Source: Onthophagus taurus (taxonomy: Eukaryota; Arthropoda; Insecta; Coleoptera; Scarabaeidae). From it: a stretch of 64,000 bases of DNA. Positions 55,655 through 64,000 of the stretch are shown one piece after another (position 1 is the stretch's first letter; each line of letters opens with the position of its first letter). The notes under the pieces are model-generated. The model was not told the DNA's origin. It saw only the letters and a program-made list of their open reading frames with translations, and ran no database searches. A program made the position numbers and the translations under genes. The stretch is from assembly GCF_036711975.1 (NCBI RefSeq), contig NW_027248938.1, positions 372,001 through 436,000 on the forward strand. The letters run 5' to 3'.

Positions 55655-57342
55655 TCTTTTGGTGGGATTCCGGAGGGATGGAAAGTGGGGGTAATTTGCC
55701 CAGTATATAAAAAGGGTAATAAGGGAAGTGTAGAGAGCTACAGGACTCCTACTAGACTCGGCATACAAGGTATACACGAAGATACTGCTGGGAAGATTGG
55801 AGGAGGAGATGGAGTTGGGGGGAATTTTGCCGGATGGGCAGGCAGGCTTTCGGAAGGGAAGGGGAGCAATCGACAACGTGTATGTGTTGAAGCATTTGGC
55901 AGATAGAGAGCTGGATAAGAAGGGAGGGAAATTGTACGCCCTGTTTATAGATTTGAAGGCGGCTTTTGATAAGGTGGATAGGGGGAAGTTGTGGGAGGAG
56001 ATGGGAGGAGGGGGATAACGGAACACCTAATTGCGAGAGTGAAGGAAATATACATGGAGACGATGGCTAGGATAAAAGTGGGAGATAAGCTGAGCGACGT
56101 GTTCTGGACGACGAAGGGACTGAGGCAGGGATGTCCGCTGAGCCCAAGTCTGTTTGCACTGTATACGGCGGACCTGGAGGAAAGATTGGGGAAGGGGCAG
56201 ATGGGAGGATTGGTGGTGGGAGGTAGAAAGGTGCATATGTTAGCATACGCGGATGACATCGTGGTCATGGCGAGAGAAGCGGTGGAGATGAAGGAGATGA
56301 TAAAGACATTGGAAAGATATTTTAGGGGGAAGGGGCTGGAAGTAAATGTGGGGAAGACAAGGATGATGAAGTTTTGTAAGGGTGGGAGAAAAAGAACAGA
56401 AAACTGGAGATGGGAGGGAAAGGAGATCGAGGAGATTAGGGAGTATACTTACTTGGGGTATGTGTTTAGGGAGGATAACAGGATGTGATAGCTATGGCAA
56501 AAAAGGCGAATAAGGTGATGGGACAAGTATGGGGTTGGGGGAAGAGAGTCTTTGGAAGGAATGTGGCAGCGAGGAAGATTATGTTTGAAGGTCTGGTTAG
56601 CAGTGTGATGATGTATGGGGCAGAGGTATGGGGATGGAGGGAGCAGGGACCGCTGGAGGACGTGCAGGCTAGATATTGGAGATGGGTGCTTGGGGTGGCG
56701 AGAGAAACACCGGGGTATATAGTGAGGGAAGAGGTAAAGGTGGATAAGGTCAGGGTGGAGGCGGGCAGGAGGGCAGTGAAATATGAAGAAAGAATAGAAG
56801 GGAAGCCAAGCTGCGGGATCCTGGGGGAGTGTTGGAGGGAAATTAGAGAGGGAAAGGTCAGATATGGGAGAGGACACAGAGACAACTATTATAAACGAGC
56901 GGGCTACTCGGTAACGGAGATAAATAGTAGACGAAGGGTGGGTAGGGAGATGTGGAGGGAGTTGAGAGACAGGGACCGAGATGTGCAGAGACAGGAAAGA
57001 AGGACACAAATAAAAGAGGGAAGGTATAACGAAAGATACAGGGACATAATTACGGAGGGGCTGCCTAGATACTTGTTATTGGAAAGAGATGAGGAAGGGA
57101 AAAAGTTGGTGGCTAGGTTCCGTTGTGGAAACGAGGAGAGAGCCAACAAATACTGGATGGCCGATGAGGAGAGGTGGTGTAGGCTGTGCAGGGAGGAATG
57201 GGAAACGTTAGAACACATGCTGAATGGGTGCAGTGAGTTGAGGGAGGAGGAGATGGACCGAAGGCAGATCTTAGGAGAGGGGGGAGAGGGGAAACGATGG
57301 ATGAGAATGGTGATGGGGGTGAGGAGACAAAGGGATGGGTGA
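55655..57342 (+). pseudogene. GC-richer LINE reverse transcriptase, 5'-truncated
   Basis: The coding begins within RT: GGIPEGWKVGVICPVYKKGN, then, after a frame change near 55745, LLDSAYKVYTKILLGRLEEE, LPDGQAGFRKGRGAIDNVYV, LYALFIDLKAAFDKVD, another change near 56000, LRQGCPLSPSLFALY, AYADDIVVMA (catalytic Asp pair, near 56240), GLEVNVGKTRMM, a break near 56488, then SSVMMYGAEVWGWREQG and a C-terminal CX2CX7HX4C knuckle (CRLCREEWETLEHMLNGC). Ends MGVRRQRDG at 57342. It is much more G-rich than its surroundings and codon use differs from neighbours, which suggests recent arrival or another family history. The clade is not decided. Confidence 0.85.
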
Positions 57343-57555
57343 GGGGATGATTGGGCCGAGGAGCCGAGGGCGTGGAAATGGAGGAAGAGGGTAGAGAGTG
57401 AAAGTAATATTTGAATAATGTATAGAATTGTAAACAATTACTGTATACAATAAACTCTTAATAATATATTTCTGTTTTATTTTGTTGAATTTAAAATTAA
57501 ATCGAAAAAGAAGTGCGTCCCTGAACCTACTTGGCTACGAGCTAATTTTTCGATT

Positions 57556-57720
57556 TCGAGGTATAGGCAAAAATGTACCCCAACGCATTTCAACACTTAA
57601 CTAAACATACAAATAATATGATAAAAAATCCTAATACACTCCAATACTAGACTAAACAGATGTAATAATACAAATAAAATCGAATATAAACGAACTAATA
57701 GAATATAAAATCTATATAAA
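57556..57720 (-). repeat. Second copy of the 49606-49787 repeat
   Basis: ACCCCAACGCAT..CAACACTTAACT and AATATAAAATCTA recur in the same order as at 49615-49785, in the same orientation. It follows the LINE 3' end. Confidence 0.65.
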
Positions 57721-58062
57721 ATCTATGGCAGTGTGTAAACGCCCTTAGTTTTTAAAATGAACGGCTGATGACCGCACTCTATTAAGACTTCATTAGATTG
57801 AAGGATATTTTCTATTTTGTGCATAATTTGCTTATTCACTGCCATTTTTTGTATGAAAGTTATTCGTTTTGTTTATGTTTCTTATCATCGTGAATGGTTA
57901 AAGAAGAACAATTTTAGAAATTGAGTGTGGAAATATGAATTTATAGTAAATATAGTAAATTTTGTTTTTAGTGTTATTAAAGTTGGTTTTAGTTTTAAAG
58001 TTCTTTTTAACTGTTATTAAGTGTTGTTTTCTTCTGAACTTTGGTGAACTACTTCAATCAAT

Positions 58063-60185
58063 ATGGATAAGATTTTAATCAAAATAACCTCGCTAATTAA
58101 CAGATACATGCCAAACGCAGGATTTGACGATGTATTAAAACAATTAAGGGGAGGTTATCAGTTTTTAATTAAACTCATACGGTTATTAAAGCATAGAAAG
58201 ATAAAATATCCTAGCGTGTTGTTAAAAGTACTGGTACGAAACGAAACATTTTTCCGAGGCATTTTTGATACCAGAGTATACAAAATACCTAATCTGAACA
58301 GTGAAGTATTAAGCCGTGAAAGTGTTTTTAGAGATTATGTACAAAATGCGAATTATTTCTGCCCGTCATATAGATCGGAACAATCAAGTTATACAGACAT
58401 GTGCATGAAAATTGGCGTAGCAAATACTTTAAAGGCAAGGCGTAAACTTTATGATCAACTGAAACGATTTAAAAACTTTGATTTCTTTAATCCTGACGAT
58501 TTGGTATCAAAAGATGCAAGTTTTATTGTTAATCCAGACAATGCTTCTACACCACTCAAAACTAATCAGAGATATAAGTGAAATTAAAAATAATAATGAG
58601 TCTCGTAGGCGAACATTTAACTGTTACTCTAGATAGTCTAGATAATGGTTCCACATTTTGTCACAGTACTAATTTTAATCTCAATTTGAAACAGTTGAAT
58701 AATATGAATAGTACCAATAGTATAACCGACTATAGTATGAAATTCGATGTATCCACAAACGAAATAAATTTACCAAAGCCAATATTAAATTTGTCAGAAC
58801 CTAATTTTAAACATGTTTTACCTGAAGGTAGTTGTAACAAGGTCGTACAAGCTGCAACATATAAACGTCGCACTATTCAATAATTCTCGATAAACCAAAA
58901 GTTATGGTTTTCCCCTCATCGTGGGATTATTGCCATAAACGAAAACTGACGGGTTATGTGAAAGGCATTGAACGTATAATATTAAGAAATAATCGCGAAA
59001 GCTAACACAAAAGTTATAAATGGTGGCAATCTTCAAAATATAAAATCAGACTCCACGATTAGAAAAATTAGTTCAGAAGCGAAATCCATCATGGATAGAG
59101 ATTCCGATGATATAATTGATGTAATAAAAAAGGAAAAAGAAAACAAGAATTACATCAAAGAAGTGACAATTCCGTTTACCGTTAAAATGTATAGTTTGCA
59201 ACAATATAATTTATTAAAAAAAATACATGGTACCTCTACCGGTACCATGTATGGAAGCCAATATTACATTATAAAAGGATATTCTTGTATTCTGGAGTTT
59301 TGAAAATATCAACGGATAGAATTTGTCCCGTATTTGAAATGTTGTCGGAATTTCATTTTTCAAGAACAATATTTAAAATTTTAAATGATTTCAAAACGTT
59401 CTACGATAAGAAAGGTAAATGGCCTCTAATAAGCGGAATTGTAACAGATTTTAGTTTTGCTAATATTCACGCCATTTGTAGATCGATGTAAACATTTAGA
59501 TTATCTCCACATATGCTATGGTATGATTGTCAATCAAAAAGAAAAACACGATGATTTCATAGGAATTCACCTTTGCTGTTTATTGCGCATTTTATTAAAA
59601 TAATTATAAAAGATGTAAATAGTTATTACACAGATAAAAAGTGCAGGGAGACAGTAAAGAGAATGTTAGCCAAACTTTTAATTATTGATAATTTTGTTCT
59701 AATTAAAATTTGGTTTTCAAATATTGTTATCATTTTGTGTTCAAGCTCTTTTAACACTCAAACTTGTTGCGCCATATATACACTAAAATCCAATTTTATT
59801 GCTGATGTACCATTAGTATATAGATGCCGATGATTTGATAGATATAATACCTATGGAGACCGACAGAATGTACGAAGCAAGTTCATTTTACGTATTTTTT
59901 AAGAAAATTTCATTGGAAGAAGGACCAATTAATGTTTACCGTTTTTGGAATTAATTCTGAAAAAATACTTGGCATATTATCCACTATGCAGCGGTGTAAT
60001 GTTAAAACTGTTGGGACATTCTGTGAACCGTGTGAGTAATGGGCCTGTGGAATTAATTTCGGTCGGCTTGGAACCCGCCGGCCGCCCCGAGTATTGTTCG
60101 TGAGATAAGAAACCAAGTATCATGAACAATACTTAGGGCATTGGTAGATTATTTAATGGATCAAATACAATCAAATATTGAGTAA
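58063..60185 (+). pseudogene. MULE-like transposase candidate, decayed
   Basis: The first frame (58063-58581, MDKILIKITSLINRYMPNAG) and the second (58578-58883, MSLVGEHLTVTLDSLDNGST) overlap by four bases and read as one protein broken by a frame change. Further pieces: MDRDSDDIIDVIKKEKENKN (59091), EVTIPFTVKMYSLQQYN, KWPLISGIVTDFSFANIHAI (59400s), HLDYLHICYGM, YCAHFIKIIIKDVNSYY (59600s), then SVNRVSNGPVELISVGLE (60030s) and a stop at 60185. Asp in TDFSF, a Cys-x-His (CAH) and Glu in GPVE match the order of D, CxxH and E in Mutator-group enzymes, so MULE is plausible but not proven. I know the family only as an uncharacterised insect protein group. No terminal repeats found. Confidence 0.45.
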
Positions 60186-60251
60186 TTAATGTTTATGATA
60201 TTAATTAAAAATTGGGGGAAAATGCGGCGCGTGCAACTATTCACGCATCTG

Positions 60252-60725
60252 AGAGCAAAAGTGCAAGAGAACACTATTGTTAAGAATAAAATTTGCAACA
60301 ACTGTTATTTTAAAACCTTTTTTAAACATGCTACAATTCCCAAGTTTTATATAGCATTAACAACTTGTAAACAACGAAATTTATCAAATTTTCAATTTTT
60401 CGCGATATTTATATATCTGAGAGCAAAATTAAAAGAGATATTGTTAAGAATAAAATTTGCAACAACTTTTGTTCTAAAAGTTTTTTCACAACATGCTCCG
60501 ATTCCCGAGTGTTAACGAAATTCATCAAATTTTCATACTTTCGTATTTTTCTCGATATTTACATATACAAAGAGCAAAAATGAAAGATAACAATGTTATT
60601 GGGACTAAAATTTGCTACAATTTTTGTTCTAAAAGTTTTTCTGTAACATACTCAGATTCGCGAGTATTACCATTAATAACTTGTAAAACTACGATATTTT
60701 TGATAAATTATTTTAAGGAAGATTT
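60252..60725 (+). repeat. Three diverged tandem copies, period about 150-168 bp
   Basis: Units begin AGAGCAAAA at 60252, 60420 and 60571 and share AAAATTTGC(A/T)ACAA and AACATGCT..GATTC blocks in order. Copies 2 and 3 are closer to each other. No coding sense; satellite-like remnant. Confidence 0.7.
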
Positions 60726-60918
60726 TTAGGGTTCAAGTTCTTACTTTAGGTAGTGCGATAATGATAAATTTTAACCATTGTTAAGGATTGCAAACAATAT
60801 CATAAATTGTGTTAAACAGTTGACATAAAGTGGTAATGTGTCTTATGATTTTTCGGGTTTGGATTGCTTTTTCTATCTCCTTACTAGATATAGCTAGACA
60901 AGTTATTTCGTCTATTTC

Positions 60919-60952
60919 AAACGAGGTCACATGGAGGTATGTGACCTCGTTT
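60919..60952. repeat. Perfect hairpin between repeat and GPCR
   Basis: AAACGAGGTCACAT, six bases, ATGTGACCTCGTTT. It lies about 180 bases upstream of the GPCR start. Confidence 0.75.
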
Positions 60953-61126
60953 CCGAATAGTTTTTCCGTAAACACCACACGTTTCTTTTTGTTCCTTAGT
61001 ATCCAACATTTTCATTTTCTAAACCTCCACTAAAATATCTCTAAAAATCTTTATAAGCTTACTTCATAATAATACTAACAATAAGTTATTTTTATAATAT
61101 CTAACTTTTAATAAAATTTACTAGAA

Positions 61127-62390
61127 ATGGATTCCGAATATACACCGTATAATGAACGCCCTGAAACGTACATAGTTCTGGCCCTATTCTTCATGACATT
61201 TGTGGTTGCAGTTCTCGGAAATGGAACGTTGTTCTTTGTGTTTCTAAGGCACAAATCTATGCGAAGTGTACCAAACGCGTAATTATTATTAAGCTATTAA
61301 TTAATTTGCTTATATATTTAATTATTTCTTTTAGATATATTTTTTCGTTATCATTGGCGGAGTTATTGCTAATTTTAACTTGTATTTCGACTATTTACAC
61401 GGTAGAGAGTTGGCCGTGGGGGGTTATTTTATGTAAAACCTCTGAAGTAGTTAAAGGTATTTCAACGGGCGTTTCCGTTTTTACACTCACTGCTTTATCA
61501 ATTGAAAGATATCGTGCTGTTGTAAATCCTTTAAGAAGATTGCAGGTAAAAGCAAATTAAATTACCTAACTAATTTTATTTTTAATCTTTTTTGGGTTTT
61601 CTTTTTAGACGAAATCCTTAACGGTGATGATTGTGGTGGTAATATGGCTTTTAGCTATAATTTTATCAATTCCCGATGGCATTTTTACCGATATTACTTC
61701 GTACACCGAAAACTCTTCGTCGAATGTGATCCACATTTGCACCCCATTTCTCGCAACGGTAACGACAACTTACAAAAAATACATAATAGCAGGAAAAGCG
61801 TTTGTGTTTTGCATCGTGCCGCTTTTTGTAATCGCTTCCCTTTGTATTTTGATGACTAAAAAACTTCACGCCGGTGTTAACGAAATCCCCGGCCAATTAC
61901 AGGGACAAAGTTTATACCAAATACGAGTAAGAAGAAATGTCGCCAGAATGGTTTTATGTTTTGTGTTTTGTAAGCATTCAAATAATGGAATCAAAAACTA
62001 TTGATTTATTAATTTTTTTTAGTATTTTTTATATGTTTTCTTCCACTCCACGTTTTTTTCTTATGGTTTTTCTTTCATTCAACGGCGGAAACTGATTATG
62101 ACGAATATTGGCACAAAATCAAAATCGTTGGATTTTGTTTGAGGTAAAAATTTAAAACAATCGTTTTTATTTTAATAATTCTTTGTTGTAGTTTTTCTAG
62201 TTCTTGTATTAACTTAGTCGCTTTATACTGCGTAAGTGGGGTTTACCGACAATATTTTAACCGCTGCTTATTCTGTAAGGACCAAAGAAGACTACAAGGA
62301 ATGACACGTTCATCGCGACTTGGTAATTGCGAAACAAGTTTTAACTCAACTTGTACAAAAAACACCATGCAGGTAATTCTTGATAGATAA
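61127..62390 (+). CDS. Neuropeptide GPCR, CCHamide-receptor-like, five exons
   Basis: Exons 61127-61278, 61335-61545, 61609-61969, 62023-62143 and 62192-62390, with GT..AG introns of 43-63 bp joining in phase to about 347 residues. A short N-terminus (YTPYNERPETYIV) matches insect CCHamide receptors and leads into seven hydrophobic segments: GNGTLFFVF (TM1), YIFSLSLAELLL (TM2), the ESWPWG loop with the TM3 Cys, SVFTLTALSIERY (E/DRY), IVVVIWLLAIILSIP (TM4), YIIAGKAFVFCIVPLFV (TM5), CFLPLHVFFLW (TM6) and SSCINLVALY (TM7). TM2 has Glu instead of the usual Asp, and TM7 has NLVALY instead of NPxxY. The terminal exon may also splice at CAG|GTAATT to a further exon. An AG before the ATG could join an upstream noncoding exon. 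Confidence 0.8.
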
Positions 62391-63283
62391 ATTAATAAAC
62401 CTTTCATGGTAGTAAATAGAAGGGGTTAGTAAACAAGGAGAAATCACTTAAAAGAGCGTTATCTATGTTAATTCCGAGCGTATTGGGGAAAATTTTTAAA
62501 TTTAGATAAATGAATTTGCTTGCGGCTTATACCAAGAAATTCGTTTTGATTGTTTTAGGGAACGACGGTCGAATCTTTTTTTATACTGCGTAAAAAGACG
62601 ATTTTGACGAACAAAAAATGTTGTGAAGTAACGACTGTTCGCATGATTGCTATTGGAAAAAATAAGATTGTACAGAAAGAAATTGGAGTAAATAAATCGT
62701 ATGATTGTTAAAAAAGTCAAAATAAAAAAATATTGTAAAAGAAGAAACATATTTATAATTAATTAATAACTTATATGGTTCGTAAATATTGGTACTACGT
62801 ATTGTACACGTAAACACCTTACACTAACTTCTGTAAAAAGTTGACACAATAGTCATCTCTTCTTACTTCCTGTGCAGAAAAGTTGTGACGTTGACGCAAG
62901 GATGCGTAATCAGTTCCACGATCCGGATTTGTTTTGGGAGAATTTTAAATTAACTTTAAATAAAAAAAAACGCAAGAAAATATTCGATATAAAAAAATCA
63001 ACAAAACAAAACTGAAACTATTTGATCCCGATACGTTTTGTTTAAAGTACAAGCTTGTCTATTTGAAACGTAATAAAATAAAAAAAGATTCGACGGAAAA
63101 ATATTCGGAGTCGGCAGAGGGAAGGTAGGTACTCCTCCATAGATTTTTTTTTGTAATGGAAAAATCCCAATGTAAAATCCAAAGAAAATATTCCCGGAAT
63201 AACAATATCCCAAAATAGGAGGCCTTAGTTGTTAAAGGCGTCGCACCGTAACAGAGTTGTTTCTTTGGCACTCGGTACAACAC
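62391..63283. other. Spacer after the GPCR
   Basis: AT-rich sequence with only short frames. A further exon of the GPCR could lie here but I could not place one. Around 63235 the text TCTTTGGCACTCGG begins a retroelement remnant. Confidence 0.35.
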
Positions 63284-63600
63284 TTCTGTGGTAGTACATA
63301 CGGTAAAAAAATACTTACGGTTTCATTAAATCTAAGAAGGAATTTTCCATTCGTATTTACCATGGCCAATGTTAGTAAACCAATCATTGGTGCGGATTTC
63401 AAATTGTTTTCAATCGGTTCCATTGTCAAAGACACCATCCCAACTCCCAAAATCTTTTCTTTTGAAACGAAATATACAGCACACTTTTGAGAAGTTTTCC
63501 AAAATTAACGTCTACACCGGACTTTACAAAACCAGTTGAACATAACCCGACGTTTAGACGTGCACAAATGCAACATCGCATTATTAGTAAACTTATTCAT
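63284..63600 (+). pseudogene. CsRn1-like Gypsy protease-to-RT linker fragment
   Basis: STYGKKILTVSLNLRRNFPF and [13 protein letters not shown] match the corresponding segment of the element at 1-3134 ([29 protein letters not shown]), followed by KLFSIGSIVKDTIPTPKIFS with about 22 residues deleted between. A frame change then gives LRSFPKLTSTPDFTKP. It is a second insertion of the same or a sister family on the opposite strand, truncated at both ends. Confidence 0.8.
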
Positions 63601-64000
63601 AAAATTCTTTAGTGATGGCCGCTTGTGCTCCAGTCGGCGGGGTATAAGTTCGTCCAAAAATTTATTGCCAATGAGCGCCACGTAGTTTCAAAATTTACAT
63701 TTTGGGAAAATTTTGGTTAAGATTTTGCGTCTTGAGGCTAATCCGAGGCCATCCGAGGCAAATATCACTCGCGTTGAAAAGTCGTGGTGAAGTTTTTTCT
63801 ATAGTGGTGTGAAGTTATTCATAAATCCCAGCTATAAACTTAAAACATTTATAATTTCGTAACCAAAAAAAAAATTCTTATAATGATGGGACTTTAGGGG
63901 TACATTTAACCACGATGGGCACTTCTGAAATTGATGAATTTTTAGAGTGATCTAGAAAGGTGCCTTTACTTAGAAAGGTTTTCGAGAAAAAAAATTTGTT
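63601..64000. other. No gene recognised at the right edge
   Basis: AT-rich end of the window. No open frame, repeat or element end recognised after the Gypsy fragment. Confidence 0.35.

Noticed and set aside
56449..57437. Long minus-strand frames rich in Ser, Pro and His
   Set aside because: Antisense of the G-rich LINE; the G-rich coding strand removes stops from the complement, so open length means nothing.
1..64000. tRNA, rRNA, CRISPR arrays and bacterial-type operators
   Set aside because: I looked for tRNA T-arm sequences, direct-repeat arrays and operon structure and saw none; a tRNA-finding program would be decisive.

Overview
The window reads as AT-rich arthropod DNA, most likely from an insect and perhaps a beetle. 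Genes have short introns (43-72 bp, GT..AG), and the mobile elements are of insect type: BEL/Pao, CsRn1-like and other Ty3/Gypsy, hAT, piggyBac, mariner-like, Mutator/YqaJ, Polinton and LINEs. There are no operons or CRISPR arrays, and I saw no tRNA or rRNA gene. Almost everything with coding signal is a transposable element, usually broken by stops, frameshifts or nested insertions. Only three stretches look like host genes: a truncated Ras-like GTPase (6872-7318), a small two-exon CCHC zinc-knuckle gene (35458-35751) and a five-exon neuropeptide GPCR of the CCHamide-receptor type (61127-62390).

Left third (1-23 kb): a minus-strand CsRn1-like Gypsy element with its 5' LTR (1-3650) abuts a frameshifted hAT element (3653-6474). 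Then come the Ras-like fragment, an intron-containing Mutator-like/YqaJ pseudogene (9103-11290) carrying a MITE, a TA-flanked mariner-type element with roughly 400-bp terminal inverted repeats (13039-15229), a hAT remnant (17745-18435), a three-level nested palindrome (20725-22487) and a piggyBac C-terminal remnant (22490-23050).

Middle (23-40 kb): a broken member of an insect protein family with an RNase H-like core (26786-28855; DUF7869-type from memory), Gypsy pol debris, a LINE (30983-33300, minus) interrupted by a foldback MITE, a Polinton DNA polymerase remnant, the zinc-knuckle gene, and a second Gypsy lineage (35876-39938, minus) that has only one LTR.

Right third (40-64 kb) is a stack of nested insertions. 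An old BEL/Pao element (40978-51151) was invaded by a MITE, by a composite repeat, by a complete young BEL/Pao element (43260-49110: paired 246-bp LTRs, a 5-bp target duplication and an intact 1731-codon polyprotein) and apparently by a 4.4-kb TA-flanked long-inverted-repeat element (51153-55515). That last element carries an intron-containing gene of a family I know only as uncharacterised, and a LINE with a 9-bp target duplication sits in its right arm. Another LINE, a MULE-like pseudogene, a diverged 150-170-bp tandem repeat, the GPCR and a second CsRn1-like Gypsy fragment follow.

The best candidates for something undescribed are the 51153-55515 element, whose gene may be an unrecognised transposase; the near-pristine BEL/Pao copy; the nested palindrome; and the GPCR with two altered signature positions.
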